64,000 bases of DNA from NCBI GenBank assembly GCA_028875075.1, contig JAPPGF010000036.1:1-64000 (forward strand), in the 5' to 3' direction. Shown piece after piece: positions 9,508-20,124 of the stretch. The notes under the pieces were generated by a model. It searched no databases. It had not been told where the DNA came from and saw only the letters and a program-made list of their open reading frames with translations. The position numbers were made by a program, and so were the translations under genes. The stretch's first letter is position 1, and the number at the start of each line of letters is the position of its first letter. The DNA is from Gemmatimonadota bacterium. GTDB lineage: Bacteria; Gemmatimonadota; Gemmatimonadetes; Longimicrobiales; Gaopeijiaceae.

Positions 9508-10398
9508 CTATGCAGGCTCCACGTGCACAACCACCTCGCGTGCACCCAACTCGTCGCTGACTTGTCGTTCGACCTCGTCAGCGACCTCGTGAGAACGTGT
9601 GACGTCAAGCTCGGGTGCCACCGCGATCGTCAATTCAGCAAACATCTGACCAGGACGTCCACGTGACCGGATCTGGTAAACCGCGTCGACCTGCGCTACC
9701 GCCTCAGCTAATCGCTGGATGCGTATGGGATCCACGGCCCGCTCGTCCACGAGCACCGGTACTGTCTCTCGGACGATGACTAGCCCCGTGCGGGCGATGA
9801 TGATCGCGACTGCGATGGTGATCCAAGGGTCGACAGCACTGTAACCGGCGTGCACCGCGATCAGGCCACCTAGCACGGCAGCGGTTGTCAGCACGTCGGA
9901 GCGAGTGTGGGCAGCATCGGCAAGCAGGATATCGGAGCGGAGCTGCCGGCCACGGCGCGCTTCCCAGACGGCGACACCGAAACCCACCAACACTGAAACA
10001 GCCATGACCCCCATCGCGAGCGGTGTGCCTCGAACTTCGGGCGGTTGGTCGGAGAGGAGGCGGAGGATGGCGCGTTGCATGAGTTCGAACACGGTGATCG
10101 AGAGGAAGCCGACAAGCACCAGGGCTCCAAGCGTCTCGAATTTTGCGTGTCCGTAGGGGTGATCATCGTCCGGTCCGCGCACGGCCACGCGAGCGATCCA
10201 GAGGGCGAACACGTTGTTGGACGCGTCCAACGCAGAATGGACGGTCTCAGCGACCACCGAGAGCGCATTGGACGACACGTACGCGACTAGCTTCAGCGCT
10301 ACCACACCGAGGTTGATCCACAAGACCCCGCGGAGTACACGCGTGACTTCGGCGCCGCGGGCACGCTCCTGATCCGTTGGCGTGCCTTGAGCCTTCAC
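9508..10398 (-). CDS. Cation diffusion facilitator family transporter
   Basis: Multi-TM; HSALD and HTRSD metal-site motifs (HxxxD), 'DDDHPYGHAKFETLGAL'. Confidence 0.92.
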   Translation of the reverse strand: MKAQGTPTDQERARGAEVTRVLRGVLWINLGVVALKLVAYVSSNALSVVAETVHSALDASNNVFALWIARVAVRGPDDDHPYGHAKFETLGALVLVGFLSITVFELMQRAILRLLSDQPPEVRGTPLAMGVMAVSVLVGFGVAVWEARRGRQLRSDILLADAAHTRSDVLTTAAVLGGLIAVHAGYSAVDPWITIAVAIIIARTGLVIVRETVPVLVDERAVDPIRIQRLAEAVAQVDAVYQIRSRGRPGQMFAELTIAVAPELDVTRSHEVADEVERQVSDELGAREVVVHVEPA

Positions 10399-12254
10399 GG
10401 TTGCTGCACTTGGAACAGGTCAGGACCAATCGGCAGGCGGCGGCTACGCGCCAGCTGGTTGTCGACGAGCCCCCGCGTTAGCCCGATCGGATCGCCGAAC
10501 GTGATCCGAAAATGCGGGTTGCCGAGTCCCTCTGCTCGCACGGGCCAAGCGAGGTCAACGCGAGCCACACTCCGCGAGCCGGCGGGAAAACCCACGCGAA
10601 GTCCGGTGCCGAGTGTTCCTCGCCACCCCGTATCTTCGCCGAATGGCACACCTCCTGCCCATCCAGCGCCAATGTCGGAAAAAATGGTAACGCCGAGATC
10701 AAGGAGATCGGGCCAAGGCCAACCGAGGTACATTCGATCCTCAATACTGAAAACGATGCGGCGTCCCACGGGCAAGGCGCTCCGGTCGTAGCCGCGCACG
10801 CCGCTGGCTCCCCCCAGGGTTAGCTGGAATGGCTGGGTCGCGTTCCATCCGCCGACCCCCGTCGCCCGCGCGAAGAAGGTGTGTCGAGACGAGTCGGCGG
10901 GCTGCCAGTAGAACATCAGCGCCAGCTCCGAGAGCAAGTCCTTCCATCCGTGACTGGTTGCATCCCCGGACGAGATCCGGTGGCCCTCGATTCCCCCGGC
11001 GAGCAGGATCAAAAAGGCGCCAGGAGCCACACCGGCACCCGCCCGAAAGCGAAAGTAGAAATTCGCGGGAGCCTCCCGGCCGCTCAGCGCTGACGTTGAC
11101 CCGAAACTGCGGCCCAAGGTGAACGCCAAATCGGTCCCGAGCGCGACGTCCTGTGTACCGCGTAGGGCATCCAGCCCCAGAAACCGCTCGAAGCGCACGT
11201 TGCGTTGTCCGATCAGCAAGTTGACGCGCATGCCGGGCGAGTGCAGCGTCTGATGGCGCACACTCTCGATGGCCATCGAATCACCAGGCTGGGGATCGTC
11301 AAAGTCCTCGTCCAGCGCGATCTCGACGGCCTCAGGGAAACCGGGAAATACGAGCGACTCGTTCGAGAAGCCGAGCCCGAAGATCGTGAGGTTGCCGGGC
11401 CGCCCTAACCGACCGGCCACCGTAAGCTCGAAACGCTGTTCGTCCATCGGGAGCAGTACATGGGTGGGAGTCTCCGGCGTGCGGTTTGGGCTCGATCCTA
11501 GCGAATACGGGAATGAAGTCTGACGCCGAACGAACTGCTGACGCCCTGCCACGCGGCCGATCTCCCCAATGAATGGATACTGGAAACCCTGCTCAAAGAA
11601 CTCTCCCGTGCGTGTGCGACCCCAACTGAGCCTGGTGTCCGTTCGTGAGCCGCCTATGCGTGGCAGCTCAAGGCTCAACCCGAGCTCGCGCTCCCGGTCG
11701 CGTTCACGAATGAAACCACCCAGTAGGATTCCGCGGCCAAGGAAGTTCTCCTCGGTCAGTGCCAGCTTTTCGAACCGGACCGATCCACCATCCCAGCGCA
11801 GACCCAGTGTTAACTTGGTCGTCCATTCGTCTTGGGTTTCCACAACGACGCGCCATGTCCTGTCTGTTTGGAGCAGTCCGAAGACGTTGGCCTGAGCGAT
11901 GAAGGGATAGCCTCTGAGCAGGCGCTCGGACTCCGCTAGCAGGAGCGGGTCGTAACAGCTGTTTGGCCCGAAGAGAAGCTCCCGGCGAATGAACCGGGGT
12001 CGAGTCCGGACGTGGAGCGCGTTGACGAGCCGGTACGCCCAGTCGAAGCGCCCCGAGATCTCTGCGGGGTCGAAGATCGAGTGGTTGTCGATGAGCACTT
12101 GTGAGATGCGGCCATCCGGGCACGGCTTGGGATCGGCTGCTGACTGGCCCGGGGAGGGCGGGGGCAGTGTGTCTGGCAGGCTCTGTGCCCGAACCTCTCT
12201 CGGCTGGACGGAGGCTGCAGCGAGGAACAGGACGAACCATAATCGGCGGAACAT
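10395..12254 (-). CDS. BamA/TamA (Omp85)-like outer-membrane protein
   Basis: Signal peptide MFRRLWFVLFLAAASVQPREVRAQ, POTRA-like 'FIRRELLFGPNSCYDPLLLAESERLLRGYPFI', C-terminal barrel. Confidence 0.7.
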   Translation of the reverse strand: MFRRLWFVLFLAAASVQPREVRAQSLPDTLPPPSPGQSAADPKPCPDGRISQVLIDNHSIFDPAEISGRFDWAYRLVNALHVRTRPRFIRRELLFGPNSCYDPLLLAESERLLRGYPFIAQANVFGLLQTDRTWRVVVETQDEWTTKLTLGLRWDGGSVRFEKLALTEENFLGRGILLGGFIRERDRERELGLSLELPRIGGSRTDTRLSWGRTRTGEFFEQGFQYPFIGEIGRVAGRQQFVRRQTSFPYSLGSSPNRTPETPTHVLLPMDEQRFELTVAGRLGRPGNLTIFGLGFSNESLVFPGFPEAVEIALDEDFDDPQPGDSMAIESVRHQTLHSPGMRVNLLIGQRNVRFERFLGLDALRGTQDVALGTDLAFTLGRSFGSTSALSGREAPANFYFRFRAGAGVAPGAFLILLAGGIEGHRISSGDATSHGWKDLLSELALMFYWQPADSSRHTFFARATGVGGWNATQPFQLTLGGASGVRGYDRSALPVGRRIVFSIEDRMYLGWPWPDLLDLGVTIFSDIGAGWAGGVPFGEDTGWRGTLGTGLRVGFPAGSRSVARVDLAWPVRAEGLGNPHFRITFGDPIGLTRGLVDNQLARSRRLPIGPDLFQVQQP

Positions 12255-12453
12255 ATTGCAAAACAGTAGCTTAAACACTCTCGCGCCTCGGGTCGAGCCA
12301 GAACGGATCCGTTCCGCTAGATTGCGCGGCTCCGGAACTGGCCAGCACGGGTCCTTCGCGGGCCATCGGCTCCAGTCCCAGCAATGGTGGATTCCTACAC
12401 CGGACCCGGTCATGATTGCTGCGACAGTATCGGGCACGAGAGCTCGAAAGTAG

Positions 12454-14721
12454 ATGGACGCAAACACAAGAGCTGCCCTCGAGTACCATTCCGAGGGGCG
12501 GCCGGGCAAGGTCGAGGTGGTGCCCACGAAGCCAGTGGCCACTGCCCGGGAGCTCGCGCTCGCCTACAGCCCCGGCGTAGCAGAACCATGCCGGGAGATC
12601 CACGAGGATCCGGCCAACGCGTTCAAATACACGGCGCGGGGGAATCTGGTCGCTGTGGTGTCGAATGGCACTGCCGTACTGGGCCTCGGTGACATCGGCC
12701 CGCTCGCGGCCAAACCCGTCATGGAAGGCAAGGGCATCCTCTTCAAGCGTTTCGCAGGGATCGACGTGTTCGACATCGAAGTGAACACCAAAGATCCCGA
12801 GGAGGTCATTCGCTTCTGCCAACTGCTCGAGCCCACCGTAGGTGGTATCAACCTAGAGGACATCAGTGCTCCAGCTTGCTTCCGCGTCGAGGCCGAACTC
12901 AAGCGGTCGCTCAACATCCCCGTATTCCACGACGACCAACACGGTACTGCGATCATCGGCGGCGCTGCGTTGCTCAACGCGTGTGAAATCGCGGGCAAGA
13001 AGCTTGATCATATCCGTGTGGTCTTCAACGGGGCCGGGGCGAGCGCGATCTCGACCGCAGCGCACTTTGTGCGACTCGGGGTTAAACGCGAGCATATGAT
13101 CATGTGCGACTCTAAGGGAGTGATCTACGAGGGCCGCACTGTGGCCATAAACGAATACAAGGCAGCATTTGCAACCGACACCGATCTGCGGACACTCGAC
13201 CAAGCGATGGAGGGTGCCGATGTGTTCGTGGGCCTTTCGGTCGCCGGTCAGGTCACACCCGACATGGTTACCACGATGGCGGAGAACCCGATCGTGTTCG
13301 CACTTGCCAATCCAGATCCGGAGATTCTCCCCGAAGCCGTTCTCGCGGTGCGTAACGACGCAATTTGCGCTACTGGGCGATCTGACTATCCCAATCAGGT
13401 CAACAATGTGTTGGGATTTCCGTTCATCTTCCGCGGCGCACTCGACGTGCGATCGAAAGCGGTGAATGAAGAGATGATGCTTGCGGCCACACGTGCGCTG
13501 GCTGAATTGGCGCGAGAGGACGTGCCAGACTCGGTGCGCACTGCGTACGCGGGCGAACACATTCGTTACGGCCGCAACTATCTGATCCCCAAGCCGTTCG
13601 ACCCGCGCGTCCTCTACCATGTGGCGCCCGCGGTCGCCCGTGCAGCCATCGAGAGCGGCGTCGCCCGAGTGACGCTCGACATGGAAGAGTACCGGGATCG
13701 GTTGCGCGCCAGCTTGGGGCCCGCACGTGAAGTGATGCGCTGGATGATGCACCGTGCGCGCCAGCAGCCGGCCCGTGTGGTCATCCCGGAGGGCCACAAC
13801 GATCGTGTGATTCGGGCAGCCGCCGAAATGGTAGAGGAAGGCGTGGCGAAGCCGATCCTGATGGGACGGCCGGACACGGTGCGGGACAAAGCGAAGGCGA
13901 TGGGGGTGAACCTTGAGGGCATTCGGGTGACCTTCGCAGTGGAGGAGGAGGAAGCGCGCGAGCGTTACGCTCAGGATCTCTACAGCCGGCGTGCCCGCAA
14001 GGGTCTCACCTTGAACGAGGCTAGGCAGGACATGCTAAAGCCTCTGTTCTTCGCGCTCCAAATGGTTCGTTCGGGCGAAGCGGATGCCGTGCTTGCCGGG
14101 ATCGAGTCGAATTATCCCGAGGTCATACGACCGGCGCTTCAGGGGATCGGAGTCGCGTCCGGAGTCGACCACGTGGCCGGTCTCCATATGCTTGCCTTCC
14201 CGAATCGTGAGTTGCTCTTCTTCGCAGACACCACGGTCAATATAGATCCCGACGCATCCACCTTGGCGGATGTCGCGCTCTTGTGTTCGCGGTTCGTGCG
14301 CGATCTCGGTATCGAGCCGCGTGTCGCGATGATTTCCTTCTCCAACTTCGGATCGTCGCATCACTCCGAGGCCGAAAAGACTGCACGCGCCGTACACTTG
14401 TTGCGGCGGCGTGACCCGCACTTGACAGTGGACGGAGAGATGCAGGCCGACACTGCTGTCGATATGCACAAGCTCAAGGAAGTCTACGACTTTAGCTCCC
14501 TGAAGGAACCTGCCAATGTATTGGTTTTCTCGAACCTGAGCGCGGCCAATGCGGCTTACAAGCTGCTCGATCGCTTGGGGGGTGCCGAGCTGATCGGCCC
14601 CGTCCTCCTCGGGATGGCCAAGCCGATCCACATCTTGCAGAGAGGGAGCACCGGACAGGACATGCTCAACTTAGCGACCATCGCTTCGGTGGACGCCCAG
14701 AGTAGAGACGTCCAAGATTAG
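12454..14721 (+). CDS. maeB: NADP-dependent malic enzyme with C-terminal phosphotransacetylase-like domain
   Basis: [56 protein letters not shown]-terminal PTA domain. Confidence 0.95.
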   Translation: MDANTRAALEYHSEGRPGKVEVVPTKPVATARELALAYSPGVAEPCREIHEDPANAFKYTARGNLVAVVSNGTAVLGLGDIGPLAAKPVMEGKGILFKRFAGIDVFDIEVNTKDPEEVIRFCQLLEPTVGGINLEDISAPACFRVEAELKRSLNIPVFHDDQHGTAIIGGAALLNACEIAGKKLDHIRVVFNGAGASAISTAAHFVRLGVKREHMIMCDSKGVIYEGRTVAINEYKAAFATDTDLRTLDQAMEGADVFVGLSVAGQVTPDMVTTMAENPIVFALANPDPEILPEAVLAVRNDAICATGRSDYPNQVNNVLGFPFIFRGALDVRSKAVNEEMMLAATRALAELAREDVPDSVRTAYAGEHIRYGRNYLIPKPFDPRVLYHVAPAVARAAIESGVARVTLDMEEYRDRLRASLGPAREVMRWMMHRARQQPARVVIPEGHNDRVIRAAAEMVEEGVAKPILMGRPDTVRDKAKAMGVNLEGIRVTFAVEEEEARERYAQDLYSRRARKGLTLNEARQDMLKPLFFALQMVRSGEADAVLAGIESNYPEVIRPALQGIGVASGVDHVAGLHMLAFPNRELLFFADTTVNIDPDASTLADVALLCSRFVRDLGIEPRVAMISFSNFGSSHHSEAEKTARAVHLLRRRDPHLTVDGEMQADTAVDMHKLKEVYDFSSLKEPANVLVFSNLSAANAAYKLLDRLGGAELIGPVLLGMAKPIHILQRGSTGQDMLNLATIASVDAQSRDVQD

Positions 14722-14793
14722 ATCTCTCGACGAGGAGATGTGCGGACTTGGACACGCCGCAACCTCATCTTCGCACAGGACACGGAATTATAG

Positions 14794-16416
14794 ATGGCGA
14801 CCAAGGTGAGTGATCGGGCGGGCACGAGAGGCAAGAGCCGCCACGGCCTTGAGCAGCAGGGCCTTGATCCGCGAGGGGACACGCACCTGAATCTTTCCCC
14901 GGCGGCTCTGTATGAACACGCCCTCGCCCAGGGTGAGGGGTGTATCGCCGCCGGAGGAGGCTTCGCCGCCGTGACGGCACCACATACTGGCCGCTCTCCA
15001 GACGACAAGTACACTGTGCGAGACGAGGCCACCGAGGCCACGGTAGATTGGGGAAAGGTCAACGCGAGCATCAGTGCGGAAAAGTTTCGGCTCCTCAAGG
15101 CGGACGTGATTACACACCTAAATGAACAGGACACACTATTCGTTCGCGACGCGCGTGCTGGTGCAGACGAGACTTATGGGATCAGCGTGCGCGTGATTAC
15201 ACCGAACGCGTGGCAGAGCCTGTTCGCGTACAACATGTTCATCCGACCGCAAGCACACGAGTTGACCCGCCAGCCTGACTTCGTAGTGCTACACGCTCCG
15301 GAGATGCAGGCTTGCCCAGATCGCCACGGTACGCGGTCCGCTACGGCGATTGTGCTTAGCTTTGCGCAACGTATTGTTCTAATCTGCGGGACTCGCTACG
15401 CAGGTGAGATCAAGAAGTCAATTTTCACAGTCCTCAACTTTATTCTCCCCGAACGTGGTGTTTTCCCGATGCACTGCTCGGCCAACGTCGGTCGTGATGG
15501 CGATGTGGCTTTGTTTTTCGGATTGTCCGGGACGGGCAAGACAACACTGTCGGTCGACCAGGACCGCGGCCTGATTGGCGATGATGAGCACGGTTGGAGC
15601 GACCACGGCGTGTTCAACTTCGAGGGTGGCTGCTACGCCAAGACCATCGCTCTCTCACCCGAAGGTGAGCCTGAAATCTACGCGGCCACCCAGCGGTTCG
15701 GAACGATCTTGGAGAACGTCGTTCTGCGTGAGGATACTCGAGAGATCGACTTCACCGACTCCTCGATCACCGAGAACACGCGTGCTAGCTACCCGATCCA
15801 CTACATCCCCAACGCGGTGCTATCGGGTGTCGGTGGACATCCACACCAGGTCGTGTTCCTGACCGCCGACGCGTTCGGCGTGCTACCGCCGATCGCACGG
15901 CTCACGCCGGAGCAGGCGATGTACCACTTTCTGTCCGGATACACGGCCAAAGTGGCTGGCACGGAGCGCGGAATAACGGAGCCAAAGGCGACGTTCAGCA
16001 CCTGCTTTGGGGCGCCGTTCCTTCCGCGCCATCCATCGGTCTACGCGGAGATGCTAGGAGAGAAGCTTCGCAAACACCGAGCACAGGTCTGGCTAGTGAA
16101 CACGGGCTGGACCGGCGGTCCCTATGGAGAAGGGACCCGCATGAGGCTGAGTCACACGCGTTCGATTGTGCGGCATGCAGTCGCCGGCGACCTCGATGAT
16201 GCCGAAATGGTTGCCGATCCTGTGTTCGGCGTGGAAGTGCCCGTGGAGGTCTCCGACGTGCCGTCCGAACTCTTGCGACCGCGCAACACGTGGAACGATC
16301 CAACTGCCTACGACGCACGTGCAGCCCGGCTCGCGCGCATGTTCGAAGACAACTTCGACAAGTACAGATCCCACGTCCCGAAGACGGTGGCCGCGGCCGG
16401 ACCCAAGCTGGGCTAG
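14794..16416 (+). CDS. pckA: Phosphoenolpyruvate carboxykinase (ATP)
   Basis: P-loop 'FFGLSGTGKTTLS', 'HGVFNFEGGCYAKTI', 'NTGWTGGPYGEGTRM'. Confidence 0.97.
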   Translation: MATKVSDRAGTRGKSRHGLEQQGLDPRGDTHLNLSPAALYEHALAQGEGCIAAGGGFAAVTAPHTGRSPDDKYTVRDEATEATVDWGKVNASISAEKFRLLKADVITHLNEQDTLFVRDARAGADETYGISVRVITPNAWQSLFAYNMFIRPQAHELTRQPDFVVLHAPEMQACPDRHGTRSATAIVLSFAQRIVLICGTRYAGEIKKSIFTVLNFILPERGVFPMHCSANVGRDGDVALFFGLSGTGKTTLSVDQDRGLIGDDEHGWSDHGVFNFEGGCYAKTIALSPEGEPEIYAATQRFGTILENVVLREDTREIDFTDSSITENTRASYPIHYIPNAVLSGVGGHPHQVVFLTADAFGVLPPIARLTPEQAMYHFLSGYTAKVAGTERGITEPKATFSTCFGAPFLPRHPSVYAEMLGEKLRKHRAQVWLVNTGWTGGPYGEGTRMRLSHTRSIVRHAVAGDLDDAEMVADPVFGVEVPVEVSDVPSELLRPRNTWNDPTAYDARAARLARMFEDNFDKYRSHVPKTVAAAGPKLG

Positions 16417-16717
16417 TCGTTCGGGTCTCGACGGCTGCGAAGAGGATGTGCACGGCCGGTTTTGCAACGGCGGCCCTCGCTAGGCGCGCACCAGGTGCCC
16501 GTGCCGGGCGAGGTGGCTGGACTCCGGCGCTGAATCACGGAGAGCACCTACGCTACTGCGCGGTCGAGCGGTTGTGGTTGACAGCCCAGCCTGTGCTCGC
16601 GGTGCGCGTCCAGCAGGCCAGGCACGCCGCTGGCGTGGACGTGCTTGCGGGCTGATCTTCCTGGGGCTCGTCAAGACAGCGGCATTGAACCTTCCAATCC
16701 CAGCACGAGCGTGACAC

Positions 16718-17194
16718 GTGGCCCACCACTATTGGCTCATGAAGAGCGAGCCGAGCGTTTACTCGATCGACGACCTGTATCGTGACCAGCGCACGGCGTG
16801 GGACGGCGTACGAAACTATCAAGCCCGCAACCACATGCGTGCAATGGCGAAGGGTGACCTAGTGCTCTTCTATCATTCGAGCTCGAACCCGACCGGAGTA
16901 GCGGGCGTCGCCGAAGTGCTCACGGCAGCCTATCCGGACCCGACTCAGTTCGACCGCGGGAGCAAGTACTTCGACGCGAAATCTCCGAAGGACGAGCCCC
17001 GCTGGTGGCTTGTGGATGTGGGGTTCGTGGACCGCTTCAATGAGCCGGTCTTGCTTTCCACCATCAAGACCGATAAACGCTTGGCCGAGATGGTACTCGT
17101 CAACAACTCGCGCCTTTCCGTGCAACCGGTGACCGAGCGTGAGTTCGAGCGCGTCATGGAACTGGCGGGATCCAACTCGAGGGATGAGCCCTGA
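16718..17194 (+). CDS. EVE domain protein (THYN1-like)
   Basis: HYWLMKSEPSVYSIDDL...TAWDGVRNYQARNHMRAMAKGDLVLFYHSS; GTG start. Confidence 0.92.
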   Translation: MAHHYWLMKSEPSVYSIDDLYRDQRTAWDGVRNYQARNHMRAMAKGDLVLFYHSSSNPTGVAGVAEVLTAAYPDPTQFDRGSKYFDAKSPKDEPRWWLVDVGFVDRFNEPVLLSTIKTDKRLAEMVLVNNSRLSVQPVTEREFERVMELAGSNSRDEP

Positions 17195-17550
17195 AGAATA
17201 TTCCGCGTGGAACCGAGCCTTCTCATCGCCGTCGTAGAGGTCGACGAGCTACTCCGGCGTCTCAGCTTAGGTGGCGTGGAGGTAAGTCGACCGTCCCCTT
17301 CAAGCGATGTTCGGGCTTGCGCGCGTGTCTGTGTCAGCAGCAGCGAGTGCGGGACACACCCGTCACGAACAAGATCTCCGTGGCGGCATTGCGTTTGAGG
17401 CGTGTTCGGATCTGAGGGTGCTCGCAGGTCACCCTGCGTGACCCCCGCTCGCACCCTACCATGCGTTGCACCCGCCCGTGCGTGGTCGGTATGCCCGGGC
17501 GTGAGCTGCGTCGGACTTCTCGGCTGGCATGACTTCGGCACCTGCCTCAA

Positions 17551-18837
17551 GTGACGGAGGCCGGCGCGCGGATCGTCCGCGACCTCGTCTGGAACACGAT
17601 CCGCCTCGATCCCGCCGCCGCGCGGATCGTCGACACGTCAGCATTTCAGCGCTTGCGCTACATCCGACAGCTGGGCCTCACGCATCTGGTCTATCCGGGT
17701 GCATCGCACACGCGTTTCGACCACGCCCTCGGTGTCTATCACCTGGCAATGACGGCGCTTCGTCTCCTCCGCGAGCGTGGATCCGCTCCACCTGAAGCCT
17801 TTGAAGGAGAGGAGGTCGTACCGTACGCCGCACTACTCCACGACATCGGGCACTACGCTTTCTCGCACGCACTTGAGGAGCTGGAGCCGGAACGCATTCC
17901 CGCCCATCACGAGGTCGCGGCGGAGCGCTTCTTCCAATCCCCTGAATTGCGCGAAGCACTGGCACCGCTGGGTATCGGTGTAGAACATCGGATCTATGCC
18001 CTGATTCGGGGCGAGGGTGAGGAGCCGCTCCGCGGTCTAGTGAGCGGGTCGCTCGACTTGGACAAGATGGAGTACCTGCGGCGCGACGCGCACTTCTGCG
18101 GAGTCCCCTACGGCGAGGTGGATGTGGATCGACTCCTGCAGGGACTCGTCCTGCTGCAGTCGCCGATGACGGGCCAGTGGGAGGTGGGTCTCCACGAGAA
18201 GGCGGTCGCGGCACTCGAATCGCTGCTGTTCGCAAAATACCAGATGTTCCGGAACGTATACTGGCACCACGCAGTGCGCTCAGCGACGGCGCTCTACAAG
18301 CGGATCGTAGAGGAAGCAATGAGCGGAGGGCTGCTTGACCCGGAGGAGTTAGTTGGCCCGACCGACGAACAACTACTATATGAGATCGAGCGGCGCGCGC
18401 TCGAGGACGACGGAGAGGTTGCCGAACGACTTGCGTCGCGTTGGATTCCGGCTCTCCGTCATCGCAGGCTTCCTAAGCGTTCTCTTGAACTTACTGCCGC
18501 CGACCTGCAGGGGCAGCACGTGCCAGAGTGGGCAGTAAACGACACTTCGCGAAAGCGTGCTGTCGAGGACCAGCTTGCCTTCGAACTCGAACTCGAGAGC
18601 GGGGAGGTGATGATCGACTTTCCTCGCAAGCGCACGATGTTCCAGCTCGACTTGTTGATCGAGCGCCGTAGCGGAAGAGTGGAGCGCCTGGGCCCAACCG
18701 GTCTGCCCGGATTGCTCGACTTACCCAAAGTGGCCGAGGAGCTCTACCGCGCGGCGCGTGTGCTTCGAGTGTTTACCTTCCAGAGGCGCGAAGTGGCGGC
18801 TGAACGGATTCTCGAGATGATTACCCGGGCTGCCTAA
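17551..18837 (+). CDS. HD-superfamily phosphohydrolase (dNTPase-like)
   Basis: FQRLRYIRQLGLTHLVYPGASHTRFDHALGVYHLA...YAALLHDIGHYAFSHALE. Confidence 0.92.
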   Translation: MTEAGARIVRDLVWNTIRLDPAAARIVDTSAFQRLRYIRQLGLTHLVYPGASHTRFDHALGVYHLAMTALRLLRERGSAPPEAFEGEEVVPYAALLHDIGHYAFSHALEELEPERIPAHHEVAAERFFQSPELREALAPLGIGVEHRIYALIRGEGEEPLRGLVSGSLDLDKMEYLRRDAHFCGVPYGEVDVDRLLQGLVLLQSPMTGQWEVGLHEKAVAALESLLFAKYQMFRNVYWHHAVRSATALYKRIVEEAMSGGLLDPEELVGPTDEQLLYEIERRALEDDGEVAERLASRWIPALRHRRLPKRSLELTAADLQGQHVPEWAVNDTSRKRAVEDQLAFELELESGEVMIDFPRKRTMFQLDLLIERRSGRVERLGPTGLPGLLDLPKVAEELYRAARVLRVFTFQRREVAAERILEMITRAA

Positions 18838-18849
18838 GCCCAGGAGCTT

Positions 18850-19460
18850 CTACCCGTCCGGCAACACGTCGGTGAGTGTGCACTCCAGTTCCAGATCGGC
18901 GAGCATGTTGGTGAGCCCATCTGTGCAAAGCAGGTACACCTGTCTGGTGTCGACGACACACTCAACCAACGTAGGCCCCGATCTGCTCCCCACGCCCGCC
19001 GCGTGCGTGAGAAAATGCGGAAAACGATGTTGACGCGCCTGCTCCGGAGTGAGTCGGCCGGCGGCTAGCTGTTGGGCCGCCCAAGTGTGGTCGCGTGTCA
19101 ACCGGCGGCAGCGTCCGTGTTCGTGTGCGTATGCCCGGCCGTCTCCCAAGTGTGCGATCATGACCACACTATCACTTGGTCTCGCGATCAGCGCAGTGAG
19201 CGTGGTTCCCGTGCCCTGCCGCGATGGGTTCACAGCGGCCAACTCGCGGACGCGAACGTCGACCCTCTGTACTGCCTCGAGCCTCCGCTTGCCAATCCGA
19301 GGGGACTCCTCCCCGTCCCTGGAGTTCAGCGTGCCAACAAGTCCTGCCCGGTCGAGGTGGTACGCCACTTCCTCGACGGTGCGTGCGCTCGCGACGTCCC
19401 CTGCAGGATGCCCTCATGCCGTTCGCGAACACGAGCAGACCCAACCGGCTGTCCACTAGG
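18850..19460 (-). pseudogene. PP2C-type Ser/Thr phosphatase remnant (frameshifted, N-terminus missing)
   Basis: 'LGLLVFANGM' in one frame continues as 'HPAGDVASARTVEEVAYHLDRAGLVGTL...GTGTTLTALIARPSDSVVMIAHLGDGRAYAHEHGRCRRLTRDHTW...VYLLCTDGLTNML' in another. Confidence 0.7.
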
Positions 19461-20124
19461 CGGAGTACTTGAGGCGCGAATCACCGCAAGGAACCACGTA
19501 AGTTAAATCAGGACTGCACGATCTGCGCTGAACAGGTGCCCGATGGCCACGGGCAGACGCAACACCCCGTAGCACTGGCCGCGCGGGAAGCGCGGATCCA
19601 CGCGGGGAAGGCATGGTCTGCGGGGCCGATCGGAGAGGTGCGCCGGCCTGCCGGTTCCGCCCTCACCGGCGGTGGTGCCGGTGGCCTCTTCATCTGGCCC
19701 TCTGCGAACAGCCGGCGGCCGGTGCGCCGGATGGCGGACGCCGGAGAGTATCCGCGGCCAGGCGGCCGACAGCCTGCAGCCCCGGGGTCCGCCGTACCGT
19801 CCGTCCGCTCTAGGGGCTCTTCACGGCCGGGACCTTCCCCGGCAGGGCATGGCGGAGCGGAACGCAACCTTGGGGGGGCAGTGCCCGTCCCGTACGCAGG
19901 CAGCCAGAGTGTGTGGGGCTGATTCGAAGGGGGATCCCCTGCCGCGTCGCACGCGGGAACCGGGGCGCCGCCGGGGCCGCGCGACACTTCGGGGCTGAGA
20001 GTCGGCCGGGTGGACGGGTAGCGGCGCCTTTCCGGGGCATTGTAAGATGCGCACCCGGTAGCGGGACCCGGGTCCGGCCCGGTCCGGCAAAGAATCGTTG
20101 GACTGTCCTGTCAGGGAGGATCCC

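Noticed and set aside
12853-13797. 314-aa ORF on - strand
   Set aside because: Antisense to maeB
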